The notes: generated from the letters alone by a model not told the origin. A stretch of DNA of 64,000 nucleotides from Roseococcus pinisoli (GCF_018413645.1 NZ_JAHCDA010000002.1:1257676-1321675), one strand, 5' to 3'; counted from the first letter of the stretch, positions 1-9,357 are shown. Numbers and translations: made by a program.

Positions 1-554
1 ATGGCGCCGGCATACATGTCGCCCACCGAACGCCCGAGCTGGTCGCCCAGGATGATCAGCACCAGCGAGGGCGGGATGACCTGCGTGATGGTGCCCGAGG
101 CCGCGATGACGCCCGTGGCGATCCGCATGTCGTAGCCGTAGCGCATCATGATCGGCAGCGAGATCATGCCCATCGCGATGACCGAGGCCGCGACCGTGCC
201 GGTGATGGCGCCCAGCACCGCGCCCACCAGGATCACCGCGAAGGCCAGCCCGCCCGGCACCTTGCCGAACAGCTGCCCCGTGCCCTCGAGCAGGTCCTCC
301 GCCAGGCCGCAGCGCTCCAGCACCGCGCCCATGAGCGTGAAGAAGGGGATGGAGAGCAGCAGGTCGTTCGACATGATGCCGAAGATCCGCAGCGGGAGAT
401 TGCCCAGATAGGCCGAGGTGAAGAAGCCCATCTCGATGGAGAGGAACCCGAAGAAAAGCCCCGTGGCCGCCAGGGAGAAGGCGACCGGAAAGCCGATCAG
501 CAGGAAGACGACCAGCCCGCCGAACATGATCGGCGGCATGAGTTCCAGGCTCAT
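1..554 (-). CDS. dctM: TRAP transporter large permease DctM (N-terminal part, cut by window edge)
   Basis: This is the large membrane subunit of a tripartite ATP-independent periplasmic transporter, which moves an organic acid with a sodium ion across the inner membrane. The ATG at 554 gives MSLELMPPIMFGGLVVFLL and about 184 residues before the window ends. Visible are several hydrophobic segments, a conserved SIPFFTLMGA stretch, GAITGTVAASVIAMG and SGTITQVIPPSLVLIILGD, all typical of the DctM family (usually about 430 residues). It starts 14 bases after the end of dctQ and is the last gene of a dctP-dctQ-dctM operon read leftwards. The C-terminal half lies outside the window. Confidence 0.93.
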   Translation of the reverse strand, partial: MSLELMPPIMFGGLVVFLLIGFPVAFSLAATGLFFGFLSIEMGFFTSAYLGNLPLRIFGIMSNDLLLSIPFFTLMGAVLERCGLAEDLLEGTGQLFGKVPGGLAFAVILVGAVLGAITGTVAASVIAMGMISLPIMMRYGYDMRIATGVIAASGTITQVIPPSLVLIILGDQLGRSVGDMYAGA

Positions 555-568
555 CCGGGGATTTCGTC

Positions 569-1120
569 CTATTGCTCGGGGCGCACGTATTCGGACACCA
601 GCTCGACCTCACCGGTCCTGGTGCCCTTCAGCGCCGCGATGCGTTTGATGAGCTCGGAAATGCCCTGCAGGAAAATCAGCGCGAAGCCGATGGGCAGGAT
701 CAGCTTGACCGGCCAGCGCAGCAGCCCCCCGGCATTGGAGGAGCTCTCCTGCCGGGTCCAGCTGTCGAGGAAGAAAGGCCAGGTCATCCAGGCCAGCAGC
801 GCCATGGCCGGCCCGAGGAAGAGGATAAGGCCGACGACATCCACCCAGAGCCGCGCCCGTGGCGGCAGGTTGCCGTAGACCAGGTCCACCCGCACATGCT
901 CGTTGCGCAGCAGCGTGTAGCCCGCGCCCAGCATGACGATCACGGTGAAGAGGTACCACTGCACCTCGAGCCAGGCATTGGAGCTGTAGGAGAGGAGGTA
1001 GCGGATCGCCGCATTGCCGGCGCTGACCACGCAGGCCACCAGCACGGCCCAGACGGCGAGCCGGCTGACCAGCCGGTTCACCACATCGATCGCATGGCTG
1101 ACGCTGAGAAGCGGGCCCAT
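569..1120 (-). CDS. dctQ: TRAP transporter small permease DctQ
   Basis: This is the small four-helix membrane subunit that pairs with DctM in a TRAP transporter. The 183-residue product has four hydrophobic segments (roughly residues 18-40, 53-72, 92-115 and 138-160). The EVQWYLFTVIVMLGAGYTLLRNEHVRVDL stretch (quoted here only as EVQWYLF and NEHVRVDL) is the signature region of the DctQ family. It lies 22 bases downstream of dctP and 14 bases upstream of dctM, so the three genes form one operon. The substrate cannot be read from this subunit. Confidence 0.94.
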   Translation of the reverse strand: MGPLLSVSHAIDVVNRLVSRLAVWAVLVACVVSAGNAAIRYLLSYSSNAWLEVQWYLFTVIVMLGAGYTLLRNEHVRVDLVYGNLPPRARLWVDVVGLILFLGPAMALLAWMTWPFFLDSWTRQESSSNAGGLLRWPVKLILPIGFALIFLQGISELIKRIAALKGTRTGEVELVSEYVRPEQ

Positions 1121-1142
1121 CTTCGTCCTTCCCTACTCGGCC

Positions 1143-2249
1143 CTACCCTCGGCGCTGCTGCTCCTGCGACTGCATGAGGTAGTTGAAGCTGTCGAAGGTG
1201 TTCTCGGCCACGCGGAACCAGGGCAGCGTCGCCTCGCGGAAAGCCTTGGTGTGGTCGTAGATCCGCTTGAACAGCGGGTTCGCCGCCGAGGTCTCGGCAT
1301 AGAGCTCGTTGGCCGCGTGGTAGCAGGCCTCCATCACCGGCCGCGGGAAGGGCCGCAGCTGCGCGCCAGCGCCCACCAGGCGGCGCAGCGCCGGCGGATT
1401 GACGGCGTCGTACTTCGCCATGGTCTCGATGGTGGCGTCGCGGCAGGCGCTTTCCAGCGCCTCCTTGTAGAGCGTGGGCAGCGCGTCGTAGCGCTGCTTG
1501 TTGCTGTAGAAGGAGAGGTTGAGGCCGCCCTCCCACCAGCCGGGGTAGTAGTAATAGGGGGCAACGCGGTTGAAGCCGAGCTTCTCGTCGTCATAGGGCC
1601 CGACCCATTCGGCGGCGTCGATCGTGCCGCGCTCCAGTGCCGGATAGATGTCGCCACCGGCGATCTGCTGCGGCACGACGCCGAGCTTCGCCAGCACGTT
1701 CCCCGCGAAGCCGCCGACGCGGAACTTCAGGCCGCGCAGATCCTCGGGCGTGCGGATCTCGCGGCGGAACCAGCCGCCCATCTGCGCGCCGGTATTGCCC
1801 GCCGGCATCGAGACGATGTTCATCGGCTCGAAGAACTCGCGCAGGATCTGCCGGCCGCCGCCATGTTCCAGCCAGGCATTGATCTGGCGGAAGTTGAAGC
1901 CGAAGGGCCAGGTCGCGTCGAAGGTGAAGGTCGGGTCCTTGCCGACGAAGTAGTAGGAGGCCGTGTGGCCGCAATCGACCGTGCCGCCGGTCACGGCATT
2001 CGCGACCTCGAGGGCCGGGACCAGCTCGCCCGCGCCGAAGACGCGGATCTGGAACTTGCCGTCCGTCAGGGCCAGGACGCGCTTGGCGACGTGCTCGCCG
2101 GCACCGAAAATGGTGTCGAGCGACTTGGGGAAGGAGGAAGCGCAGCGCCAGCGGATCTCCGGCATCGCCTGGGCCAGCGCGGGCGCGGCAAGACCTGCCG
2201 CACCAAGGGCGCCAGCGGCCGTCCCGGCGACAATACGGCGACGATTCAT
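1143..2249 (-). CDS. dctP: TRAP transporter substrate-binding protein DctP
   Basis: This is the periplasmic solute receptor of the TRAP system encoded with dctQ and dctM. The 368-residue product opens with MNRRRIVAG followed by an Ala-rich hydrophobic stretch and an APALAQA cleavage region, a twin-arginine type signal peptide. The mature part has the family features [21 protein letters not shown] (around residues 193-213) and a Trp/Tyr-rich [11 protein letters not shown] loop. The sequence resembles the mannitol/chloroaromatic or sialic-acid type DctP receptors in which a central Arg binds the substrate carboxylate. It is the first gene of the operon and has a perfect inverted repeat 67-94 bases upstream. 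Confidence 0.93.
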   Translation of the reverse strand: MNRRRIVAGTAAGALGAAGLAAPALAQAMPEIRWRCASSFPKSLDTIFGAGEHVAKRVLALTDGKFQIRVFGAGELVPALEVANAVTGGTVDCGHTASYYFVGKDPTFTFDATWPFGFNFRQINAWLEHGGGRQILREFFEPMNIVSMPAGNTGAQMGGWFRREIRTPEDLRGLKFRVGGFAGNVLAKLGVVPQQIAGGDIYPALERGTIDAAEWVGPYDDEKLGFNRVAPYYYYPGWWEGGLNLSFYSNKQRYDALPTLYKEALESACRDATIETMAKYDAVNPPALRRLVGAGAQLRPFPRPVMEACYHAANELYAETSAANPLFKRIYDHTKAFREATLPWFRVAENTFDSFNYLMQSQEQQRRG

Positions 2250-2315
2250 GCAATGCGATCCTTTTCCCGGACTTCCCCGTGGCCTCGCTCTAGCGGCGGA
2301 GGCTCACTCGATTCT

Positions 2316-2343
2316 CTTACGATACAGATTCCGACATCGTAAG
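2316..2343. promoter_or_regulatory. Perfect 8-bp inverted repeat upstream of dctP (candidate operator)
   Basis: CTTACGAT and ATCGTAAG form a perfect dyad separated by 12 bases, 67-94 bases upstream of the dctP start. The arm centres are 20 bases apart, about two helical turns, which suits a dimeric helix-turn-helix regulator. The spacer is too long for a strong RNA hairpin. No regulator gene is adjacent inside the window. Confidence 0.5.
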
Positions 2344-2376
2344 GAAAAGAAGAATGTCCAGGATCGGGAGCGGTTG

Positions 2377-2413
2377 GCGCCGGTTACCGGCGCGGAGGGG
2401 GCGAACCCCCTCC
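2377..2413 (-). terminator. Tandem hairpins at the 3' end of fabI
   Basis: Two perfect hairpins sit just after the fabI stop codon. GGAGGGGG pairs with CCCCCTCC around a 4-base loop (2394-2413), and GCGCCGG pairs with CCGGCGC around TTA (2377-2393). There is no T-run, so termination is inferred from position and stem strength, and Rho could be needed. Confidence 0.45.
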
Positions 2414-2421
2414 CCCTTAAG

Positions 2422-3261
2422 TCAACTCTTGTCGATGGTGAGGTCGGGCGCGTCGGGGTTCTTCATGCCGACGATGTGGTAGCCGCAATCGACGTGATGG
2501 ACCTCGCCCGAAACGCCGGTGCTCAGCGGCGAGAGCAGGTAGAGGCCCGCACCGCCCACCTCGTCGAGGCCGACATTGCGCTGCATGGGCGCGTTGTACT
2601 GGTTCCACTTCAGGATGTAGCGGAAGTCGCCGATGCCGCTGGCGGCCAGCGTCTTGATCGGCCCGGCACTGATCGCGTTCACGCGGATACCGTCCGGCCC
2701 GAGGTCGGCCGCCATGTAGCGCACGCTCGCCTCGAGCGCGGCCTTGGCCACGCCCATGACGTTGTAGTGCGGCACCCACTTCTCGGCGCCCAGGTAGCTC
2801 AGCGTCAGCAGCGAGCCGCCCTCGCTCATCAGCGCGGCGGCACGGCGGCCGGCGGCGGCGAAGGAGTAGCAGGAGATGTCCAGCGCCTGGAGGAAGGCCT
2901 CGCGCGGCGTGTCGACGAAGCGGCCCCGGAGGTACTGCTTGTCCGCGAAACCGATGGCGTGGACGAAGAAGTCGAGCTTGCCCCAGCGCTCCTCGATGGC
3001 GCCGAAGACCGCATCCAGATCCTCGTCGCGGCCGACGTCGCAGGGCAGGATGATGTCGCTGCCGATGCTCTCGGCGAGCGGGCGAACGCGCTTTTCCAGC
3101 GCCTCACCCTGATAGGTGAAGGCAATTTCAGCCCCTTGCGCCGCGCAGGCCCGGGCAATGGCCCAGGCGATGGAGCGGTCATTCGCGACACCCATGATGA
3201 GGCCGCGGCGGCCTTGCATCAGCGTACCGGTTGGCAAGGCGGGAGCGGCGTCGTCCTTCAT
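2422..3261 (-). CDS. fabI: Enoyl-[acyl-carrier-protein] reductase (NADH)
   Basis: FabI catalyses the last reductive step of each fatty-acid elongation cycle in the cytoplasm. The ATG at 3261 gives 279 residues, the usual length. The N-terminal cofactor motif is [16 protein letters not shown] (about residues 24-39). The short-chain-dehydrogenase active site is present as YNVMGVAK, the Tyr-x6-Lys arrangement of FabI. An upstream open frame continues to 3909 but runs antisense through pdxH and is rejected. The gene diverges from pdxH across a 105-base promoter region. Confidence 0.95.
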   Translation of the reverse strand: MKDDAAPALPTGTLMQGRRGLIMGVANDRSIAWAIARACAAQGAEIAFTYQGEALEKRVRPLAESIGSDIILPCDVGRDEDLDAVFGAIEERWGKLDFFVHAIGFADKQYLRGRFVDTPREAFLQALDISCYSFAAAGRRAAALMSEGGSLLTLSYLGAEKWVPHYNVMGVAKAALEASVRYMAADLGPDGIRVNAISAGPIKTLAASGIGDFRYILKWNQYNAPMQRNVGLDEVGGAGLYLLSPLSTGVSGEVHHVDCGYHIVGMKNPDAPDLTIDKS

Positions 3262-3366
3262 GGCGTTCCGTGTCTTGGTGGGGCGCGACGGCGCGGGCAC
3301 CGGTTGCGGGGCGATAGTTGTGGTGGCACATGCCCTAGAACCGGGCAAGGCCCCCAAGGACTTAGC

Positions 3367-3951
3367 ATGGCTCAAGCAACCGATCCCTACGCTCTCTTCG
3401 CCGAATGGCTCGCCGAGGCGGAGAAGTCCGAACCCAATGACCCCAACGCGCTGTGCCTGGCCACCAGCACGCCGGAAGGGCGCCCTTCGGCGCGCATGGT
3501 CCTGCTGAAGGGCCACGACGACCGGGGCTTCGTCTTCTACACCAACCTCGAATCGAGGAAGGGCGAGCAGCTCGCCGCGAATCCCTTCGCCGCGATGTGC
3601 TTCCACTGGAAGTCCCTGCGCCGCAGCATCCGGGTCGAGGGCCAGATCGAGAGCGTGACCGACGCCGAGGCCGACGCCTATTACGCCACCCGCCCGCGCG
3701 GTTCGCGCATCGGGGCCTGGGCCTCGCGCCAGTCGCGGCCGCTGGAGGGGCGCTGGGCGCTCGAGAAGGCCGTCGCCGACTACACGATGAAGTTCGGCGT
3801 GAGCGCGATCCCGCGGCCGGCCTTCTGGTCCGGCTTCCGCCTGATCCCCGACCGGATCGAGTTCTGGCGCGACATGCCCTTCCGCCTGCATGAGCGCCGC
3901 GTCTTCCATCCCGAGGGCGAGGCCTGGCGCGAAGAGGCGCTGTACCCCTGA
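3367..3951 (+). CDS. pdxH: Pyridoxamine 5'-phosphate oxidase
   Basis: PdxH is an FMN enzyme that oxidises pyridoxine or pyridoxamine phosphate to pyridoxal phosphate, the last step of vitamin B6 synthesis and salvage. The 194-residue product has the family blocks [22 protein letters not shown] (start of the FMN site, residues about 39-60), [11 protein letters not shown], and the C-terminal signature beginning [15 protein letters not shown]. The ATG at 3367 gives a normal N terminus ([15 protein letters not shown]). Its TGA overlaps the ATG of the next gene by one base, so the two are probably translationally coupled. Confidence 0.95.
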   Translation: MAQATDPYALFAEWLAEAEKSEPNDPNALCLATSTPEGRPSARMVLLKGHDDRGFVFYTNLESRKGEQLAANPFAAMCFHWKSLRRSIRVEGQIESVTDAEADAYYATRPRGSRIGAWASRQSRPLEGRWALEKAVADYTMKFGVSAIPRPAFWSGFRLIPDRIEFWRDMPFRLHERRVFHPEGEAWREEALYP

Positions 3952-5411
3952 TGGCCGTGCCGGCCGGGCAGCAGGAGGCCGCGGCCTTCCTCGCCCGGCT
4001 GACGGGCGGTGGCGTCATCGAGACGCATATCTCGGCCGTCTTCCTCGGCGAAAGGGAGGCGCTGAAGCTCAAGAAGGCCGTGGATCTGGGCTTCCTCGAC
4101 TTCACCCGGCTCGACGAACGCGAGCGGCTGGTGAAGTTCGAATACGCGCTGAACGCGCCGCATGCCCCCTCCCTCTATCTCGGTTGCGAGAAGCTGACGC
4201 GCGGTCCCGAGGGCTTGCGCCTGGGCGGCGAGGGCGAGGCGGTGGACTGGGTGCTGCGCATGCGCCGCCTGCCCGCCGACGCCTTCCTCTCGGCCCGCGA
4301 CCTCGACCCCGCGCTGCTCGATCCGCTGGCCGATGCCGTAGTCGCGCTGCACGCCGCCGCACCCTGGCGCGCGGGCGATGGCGACATGACCGCCATCCTC
4401 ACGGGCAATCGCGACGCCGGGCTGGCGGCCGGCCTGCCCCGGGCCGAGGTGCTGCGCTGGGCGGAATCGGCGCTTGCCCTGCACGGCCGGCTGAAGCCCT
4501 GGCTGGCCGAGCGCGCCCGCGACGGCTTCCTGCGGCGCTGCCATGGGGACCTGCACCTGGGGAACCTCTGCCTGATCGACGGCCGCCCCACGCCCTTCGA
4601 CGCCCTCGAATTCGACGAGGCGCTGGCCACCATCGACACGGGCTACGACCTGGCTTTCCTGCTGATGGACCTGGCCCTGCGGCACGGCCGCGGGCCGGCC
4701 AACCGCGTGCTGAACCGCTACCTGGCCCGCACCGGCGATGTGGCGCTGTTGCGCGGCCTGCCACTCTGGCTTTCGACCCGCGCCTTCATCCGCGCGCATG
4801 TCGTCGCCCGCGCCGAAGCCGCTTCTTCCGACGAGGCGGCGCGGCTGCTGGCGGCGGCGCTGTCCTGGCTCGAGCCCGCGCCTCCCCCGGTGCTGGTCGC
4901 GATCGGCGGCCTTCCCGGCACCGGCAAGACGACGATCGGACGGCTCGTGGCCCCCGAGCTCGGCCCCTCGCCCGGCGCGGTCCAGCTCCGCAGCGACGAA
5001 ATTCGCAAGCGCCGTCACGGCGTGCTGCCCGAGATGCGTCTCCCGAAGGAGGCCTATGGCTCGGAGACCTCGAAAGGCGTTTTCGACGAGCTGCGAGAAC
5101 TCGCGCGCGTCGCGCTCAATGCCGGCTGCCCGGTCGTGGCCGACGGCGCGTATCTCGACCCCGCGGAACGCGACGCCATTGCCGCTCTGTCAACGAATTT
5201 CTTCGGCTTCTGGCTCGAAGCGCCGCTCGACATTCTGCGCGACCGCGTCGCTTCTCGGCAGGGCGACGCTTCCGATGCCGACGTCCATGTCCTCGATGTC
5301 CTGGCCGCGCGCGACATCGGCCGGATCGAATGGAAGCGCGTCAACGCGGCGGTTGATACAGCGTTGTCATCACGCAAGATGCTGGACTCATTGCCTTCCA
5401 CGCCGCCATAA
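3951..5411 (+). CDS. Bifunctional aminoglycoside phosphotransferase-like / P-loop kinase fusion
   Basis: The 486-residue cytoplasmic protein has two domains. The N-terminal part (about 1-300) is an APH/choline-kinase-like fold with the catalytic HGDLHLGNL loop near residue 198 and a downstream FDALEFDE metal site. The C-terminal part (about 310-486) is a P-loop kinase with Walker A GGLPGTGKTT near residue 320. This two-domain arrangement is a known conserved family of unproved substrate; it should not be read as evidence of antibiotic resistance. The start overlaps the pdxH stop (TGATG), so its job may be linked to B6 or small-molecule phosphorylation. That link is inference. Confidence 0.85.
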   Translation: MAVPAGQQEAAAFLARLTGGGVIETHISAVFLGEREALKLKKAVDLGFLDFTRLDERERLVKFEYALNAPHAPSLYLGCEKLTRGPEGLRLGGEGEAVDWVLRMRRLPADAFLSARDLDPALLDPLADAVVALHAAAPWRAGDGDMTAILTGNRDAGLAAGLPRAEVLRWAESALALHGRLKPWLAERARDGFLRRCHGDLHLGNLCLIDGRPTPFDALEFDEALATIDTGYDLAFLLMDLALRHGRGPANRVLNRYLARTGDVALLRGLPLWLSTRAFIRAHVVARAEAASSDEAARLLAAALSWLEPAPPPVLVAIGGLPGTGKTTIGRLVAPELGPSPGAVQLRSDEIRKRRHGVLPEMRLPKEAYGSETSKGVFDELRELARVALNAGCPVVADGAYLDPAERDAIAALSTNFFGFWLEAPLDILRDRVASRQGDASDADVHVLDVLAARDIGRIEWKRVNAAVDTALSSRKMLDSLPSTPP

Positions 5412-5446
5412 CCCATTCCAGTACAACCCGCTTCAGGGGAACCACC

Positions 5447-6325
5447 ATGGCCTACCGCCGCCTGCTTCTGCCCATGACGGGAACCGCCGCCGGCGAAGCC
5501 GCGCTCGCGACCGCCCTGCTCGTCGCCCGGATCTGGAACGCGCACGTCCATTGCCTGCATGTCCGCGTCGATGCGCGTGACGTCGCGCCGCTCGCCGGCG
5601 AAGGCCTGTCCGGCGCCATGATCGAGGAGATGATGGCGGCCACCGAACGCGAGAGCGGCGACCGCGCCGGCCGCGTGCGCGCGCTCTTCGATCGCTTCGC
5701 CGCCACCGCCGGCGACATCACGATCGCCGATTCCGCGGAGACCGCGCTGAAGTCCGGCGGCCCGACCCTTTCCTTCGAGTCCATCGCGGGCCGCGAGGAG
5801 GACATCGTCGCCCAGCAGTCGCGCCTCTACGACATGGCGGTGGTCCCGCACCCCGAGGCCGACGAGGACGTCTCGAGCTCCGACGCGCTCCACGCCGTGC
5901 TCTTCGATAGCGGCCGCCCGGTGCTGATCGCGCCCCGCGAGGCGCCGAAGACCATCGGCACGCGCGTCTGCTGCGCCTGGAACGGCTCCGCCGAGAGCGC
6001 CGCTGCCATCGATGCCGCCCTGCCCTGGCTGCACCGCGCCGATGCGCGCCGCATCCTCTATTCGGACGAGTACCAGCGGCGCGGCCCGAAGGTGGAGGGC
6101 ATCCTGGCCTATCTCCACTGGCACGAGATTTCCGCCGAGGCGATGCAGTTCAAGCCGCTGACCAAGGATGTCGGCGCCGGCCTGCTCGGCGCCGTGCGCG
6201 ACTTCGACGCGGACCTGCTCTGCATGGGCGCCTACAGCCATTCCCGCCTGCGCCAGCTCATCCTGGGTGGCGTCACGCGGCATGTGCTGGAGAACAGCGA
6301 CGTGCCCGTGCTCATGTGCCGCTGA
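5447..6325 (+). CDS. Universal stress protein family protein
   Basis: The 292-residue cytoplasmic protein starts MAYRRLLLPMTGT and ends GAYSHSRLRQLILGGVTRH followed by VLENSDVPVLMCR, the nucleotide-binding and C-terminal motifs of UspA-type domains. Its length fits a tandem arrangement with a degenerate N-terminal UspA fold and a better conserved C-terminal one. It lies 35 bases after the kinase fusion and could be co-transcribed with it. The precise role is unknown; the family is usually induced by starvation or stress. Confidence 0.88.
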   Translation: MAYRRLLLPMTGTAAGEAALATALLVARIWNAHVHCLHVRVDARDVAPLAGEGLSGAMIEEMMAATERESGDRAGRVRALFDRFAATAGDITIADSAETALKSGGPTLSFESIAGREEDIVAQQSRLYDMAVVPHPEADEDVSSSDALHAVLFDSGRPVLIAPREAPKTIGTRVCCAWNGSAESAAAIDAALPWLHRADARRILYSDEYQRRGPKVEGILAYLHWHEISAEAMQFKPLTKDVGAGLLGAVRDFDADLLCMGAYSHSRLRQLILGGVTRHVLENSDVPVLMCR

Positions 6326-6330
6326 GACAC

Positions 6331-6942
6331 ATGAGCCGGATCGACCACGGACCGCCGGGCGCGCGGATGAGTCCCGCCGCCGGCCGTCTTCAGCTCGTGC
6401 GACCGGCACGGGAGCATCTGCGCTCCTATCTCGGCGCGCTCGAGACCGGCTGGTCGCCGGACAATCTGCGCCCCGAAGTCGCGGCGGAGCAGATCGCGGC
6501 CATCGGGCAGGATGCGGAGGCCTTTCTGGCCTCGTTCGACGATCCGGAGGCCAAGGGACCGCCCATCGGCCTGCCCGACGGCACGACCGTCCCGCGCCTG
6601 CCCAGCTTCCGCCGCTGGATGTGGGAGGGGGGCGAATTCTGCGGCTCGATCGGCGCGCGCTGGCAGCCCGGCACGGCGGCGCTCCCGCCCCATGTCTTCG
6701 GCCATATCGGCTACGCCGTCGTGCCCTGGCGCCGCCGCGAGGGGCTCGCCACCCGGGCGCTCGCCCTGATGCTGGAGGAGGTGCGGCCGCTGGGCCTTCT
6801 CCATGTCGAGCTCACCTGCGACGCGGATAACGAGGCCTCCATCCGCGTCATCCGCGCCAATGGCGGCGAGCCCTGCGGCCAGTTCGACCGTGCCGCCGGC
6901 CATGGCGGCGGGGTCGAGCTACGCTGGCGGATCCCGTTCTGA
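6331..6942 (+). CDS. GNAT family N-acetyltransferase
   Basis: The product of about 203 residues is a Gcn5-related acetyltransferase. The acetyl-CoA motif A region reads HIGYAVVPWRRREGLATRALALML, followed by HVELTCDADNEASIRVIRANG, a strong match to the family and to RimJ-like members. Three starts are possible: GTG 6316 (overlapping the usp stop), ATG 6331 and ATG 6367. I chose 6331, five bases after the usp stop. The acceptor substrate is unknown. Confidence 0.85.
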   Translation: MSRIDHGPPGARMSPAAGRLQLVRPAREHLRSYLGALETGWSPDNLRPEVAAEQIAAIGQDAEAFLASFDDPEAKGPPIGLPDGTTVPRLPSFRRWMWEGGEFCGSIGARWQPGTAALPPHVFGHIGYAVVPWRRREGLATRALALMLEEVRPLGLLHVELTCDADNEASIRVIRANGGEPCGQFDRAAGHGGGVELRWRIPF

Positions 6943-6982
6943 TCGACGTCCAGAATTCAATACTCAAACACCTGTTCATACG

Positions 6983-7011
6983 TTGACATAAAAGCCGGCG
7001 ACACCTATCCG
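6983..7011 (+). promoter_or_regulatory. Candidate sigma-70 promoter of mntP
   Basis: TTGACA (6983-6988), a 17-base spacer and TATCCG (7006-7011) lie just upstream of the mntP start at 7036. The predicted transcript would have a leader of only about 20 bases, too short for a manganese riboswitch. Confidence 0.45.
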
Positions 7012-7035
7012 GGGCTTCCCTGAAGCGGAAGACCC

Positions 7036-7611
7036 ATGTCGCCCTCCACCATCGCCATGCTCTCCTTCAGCATGTCTGCCGATGCCTTCGCGGCCTCCAT
7101 GGCCAAGGGCGCATCACTGGATCGCCCACGGCTGAGCGAGGCGCTGCGCACCGGTGCCATCTTCGGAACCGTCGAGGCGATCACGCCCCTGCTCGGCTGG
7201 GCGGCCGGCTTCGCGGCCAGCGCCTATATCGCCGCCGTGGACCATTGGATCGCCTTCGTCCTCCTCGCCGTCATCGGCGGGCGCATGGTACGGGGCGCGC
7301 TGAAGCCGCCAGAGAGCCTGGAGGGCGATGGCACCCGGCCGCGCCGCCACAGCCTCGGCGTCCTGCTGGCGACCGCCATCGCCACCAGCCTCGACGCCAT
7401 GATCGTCGGCGTGTCGCTCGCCTTCCTGGACGTCAATATCCTCGTGATCGCGCTGTGCATCGGCGGCGCCACCTTCCTGCTGTCGACCGGCGGCGCCCTG
7501 TTCGGCCGCCATCTCGGCGCGCGCCTCGGCCGCTGGGCGGAGGGGCTGGGCGGCCTCGGCCTGATGGCGATCGGGACCTCGATCCTGATCGAGCACCTCT
7601 TCCTGGCCTAG
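7036..7611 (+). CDS. mntP: Manganese efflux pump MntP
   Basis: MntP exports Mn(II) through the inner membrane and protects against manganese excess. The 191-residue product has six predicted helices in two inverted repeats. Each repeat carries the family Asp motif: [14 protein letters not shown] near residue 14 and [15 protein letters not shown] near residue 117. The length equals that of characterised MntP proteins. The 3' end overlaps the convergent LysR gene by four bases. A good promoter precedes it, but no manganese riboswitch fits in the 93-base upstream gap. Confidence 0.92.
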   Translation: MSPSTIAMLSFSMSADAFAASMAKGASLDRPRLSEALRTGAIFGTVEAITPLLGWAAGFAASAYIAAVDHWIAFVLLAVIGGRMVRGALKPPESLEGDGTRPRRHSLGVLLATAIATSLDAMIVGVSLAFLDVNILVIALCIGGATFLLSTGGALFGRHLGARLGRWAEGLGGLGLMAIGTSILIEHLFLA

Positions 7612-8510
7612 GAAGCCGGCGGTTCCTCCCGCGAGGGCGCCGCCGCGGCCTCCAAGATCCAGGCGCGGAAGGCCGTGAAGGCGACATCCTCCTCGCGCCC
7701 GGCGCGATGGACCAGGAACCACCCCTTCTCCTTCGGCACCGAGGCCGCGAAGGGCGCCACCAGCCGACCCTGCCGCAGCGCGTCGTCAATATAGGGGCGG
7801 ATGCCCATGGCCACGCCGAGCCCGTCCGCCGCCGCCTGCTGCGCCTGTCCGTAATAGTCGAAGACCGGCCCGCGCACCGCGACCTTCCCTGCAAGCCCCT
7901 GCGCCGCCAGCCAGAGCGGCCAGTCCTCCTCCGCATGCGCCACCCGCAGCAGCGGGACGCCGGCCAGTTGTTCCACCCCCTCAAGGCGCCCGGCCATGGC
8001 AGGCGAGCAGACCGGCAGGAGGCCCGCGGCGAAAAGCGGCGTCGCCACGAAGCCCGGCCATTCGCCGTCGCCCAGGCGAATGCCGCAGCTCCAGCCCTCG
8101 TCGAAGGCCGTCGTCGCGCCGCCCGAGGTCACGCGCACCTGGATGCCGGGCGCGCGGGCGTGCCAGTCGGCCAGCCGCGGGATCAGCCAATGCGCGGCGA
8201 AGCTCGGCCCGACGCCGAGGGTGAGCATGCGCTGCCCGGCCTGCGCCACGGTCGCGACGGTCAGACGCTCCAGCTCGTCGAAGATGGCACCCAGCCCGGC
8301 GCGATAGGTCTCGCCCACGGGCGTGAGGGTGAGGCGGTTCGGCCGCCGCTCGAACAGCACGATGCCCAGGCGCTGCTCCAGCAGCCGCACCAGCCGGCTC
8401 ACCGCGGCCGGGCTGACGTGGAGCTCCGCGCCGCCGGCCGCGAAGCTGCCATGGCGCGCGGAAGCCTCGAAGGCGCGCAGGCCGTTCATGAAGGGCAGGC
8501 TTCGGGACAT
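7608..8510 (-). CDS. LysR-family transcriptional regulator (GcvA-like)
   Basis: The 300-residue protein has an N-terminal winged helix-turn-helix ([21 protein letters not shown] and [18 protein letters not shown], residues about 11-50) and a two-lobed effector domain. The length and HTH wording are closest to the GcvA/AmpR branch. It is divergent from a TauE/SafE exporter gene. A T-N11-A LysR box with 7-base dyad arms lies 11-29 bases before its start, so it probably regulates itself and the exporter. The inducer cannot be read from sequence. Confidence 0.92.
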   Translation of the reverse strand: MSRSLPFMNGLRAFEASARHGSFAAGGAELHVSPAAVSRLVRLLEQRLGIVLFERRPNRLTLTPVGETYRAGLGAIFDELERLTVATVAQAGQRMLTLGVGPSFAAHWLIPRLADWHARAPGIQVRVTSGGATTAFDEGWSCGIRLGDGEWPGFVATPLFAAGLLPVCSPAMAGRLEGVEQLAGVPLLRVAHAEEDWPLWLAAQGLAGKVAVRGPVFDYYGQAQQAAADGLGVAMGIRPYIDDALRQGRLVAPFAASVPKEKGWFLVHRAGREEDVAFTAFRAWILEAAAAPSREEPPAS

Positions 8511-8520
8511 GGCTTCTCCA

Positions 8521-8539
8521 CCCTCAGGAAAGCTGAGGG
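8521..8539. promoter_or_regulatory. LysR-type operator between the LysR gene and the TauE/SafE gene
   Basis: CCCTCAG and CTGAGGG form a perfect 7-base dyad with a 5-base spacer. The core TCAGGAAAGCTGA matches the T-N11-A LysR recognition rule. It sits in the 85-base divergent intergenic region. Confidence 0.6.
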
Positions 8540-8595
8540 TCAGCCGAGTATATCTTCCCTATCGCGTCGTTGCGCCAGCGCGCAGATTTCGCCGC

Positions 8596-9357
8596 ATGTC
8601 GCTTCCCCTCGCCGCGCTTCTTGGCGCCATCATGATCTTCACCTCCCTCCTATCGGGCATCTTCGGCATGGCGGGCGGGCTGATCCTGGTCGGCGTCCTG
8701 CTCGTCCTCATGCCCCTGCCCGATGCCATGGCGCTGCACGCCGTCACGCAGATCGGCTCCAACGGTTGGCGCGCCATTCTCTGGATCCGCTACGTGCGCT
8801 GGCGCAGCGTGGGCGCCTATCTCACCGGCAGCGTGCTGGCGACGGCCGCCTGGGCGATGGTGCAGTTCGTGCCGGACAAGCCCTGGGCGCTGCTCGCCCT
8901 CGGCGCGACGCCCTTCCTCGCCCGGGCGCTGCCGTCGAGCCTGCGGCCGGACCCGGACCGGATCTCGCACGGCCTCGCCTACGGCGCAGCCTGCATGATG
9001 CTGATGTTGGTGACCGGCGTGACCGGGCCGCTCTCCGACACCTTCTTCCTCGGCAACGGCCAGCAGGACCGGCGGCAGATCGTCGCCACCAAGGCCTTCT
9101 GCCAGGTGGTGAGCCACGCGCTGAAATTCGTCTATTTCAGCGCGCTGATCCCCGATTCCGGCAGCGTGGCGCTCTGGCTCGCCGTGATGGGCGTGGCCTG
9201 CTCGATGCTGGGCACCACCCTGGCCCGCCGCGTGCTGGACGCCATGACCGACACCGGCTTTCGCCTCTGGTCGCGCCGCCTGATCACCGTGATCGGCCTG
9301 TTCTACCTCGCCCAGGGGGGCTGGCTGCTGATCTCCGGATGGATGAACGCCTCATGA
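8596..9357 (+). CDS. TauE/SafE (TSUP) family sulfite/organic-anion exporter
   Basis: The 253-residue integral membrane protein has about seven to eight hydrophobic segments. It starts MSLPLAALLGAIMIFTSLL, with a GIFGMAGGLILVG motif near residue 22 that marks the TSUP family. Members export sulfite, sulfoacetate or related small anions. The ATG at 8596 avoids the antisense region of the LysR gene. Control by the adjacent divergent LysR protein is likely from context. The stop overlaps the next start (ATGA). Confidence 0.9.
   Translation: MSLPLAALLGAIMIFTSLLSGIFGMAGGLILVGVLLVLMPLPDAMALHAVTQIGSNGWRAILWIRYVRWRSVGAYLTGSVLATAAWAMVQFVPDKPWALLALGATPFLARALPSSLRPDPDRISHGLAYGAACMMLMLVTGVTGPLSDTFFLGNGQQDRRQIVATKAFCQVVSHALKFVYFSALIPDSGSVALWLAVMGVACSMLGTTLARRVLDAMTDTGFRLWSRRLITVIGLFYLAQGGWLLISGWMNAS

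Noticed and set aside
2422..3909. A 495-residue frame that would extend FabI to 3909
   Set aside because: The extra part runs antisense through pdxH and shows no family wording; the ATG at 3261 gives the normal FabI length.
3951..5411. An aminoglycoside-resistance gene
   Set aside because: The APH-like fold is fused to a P-loop kinase in a conserved housekeeping-type family; no resistance role can be claimed from sequence.
6943..7035. A possible manganese riboswitch (yybP-ykoY type) ahead of mntP
   Set aside because: The gap is 93 bases, and the promoter match leaves a leader of about 20 bases. I see no GGGGAGUA-like core.
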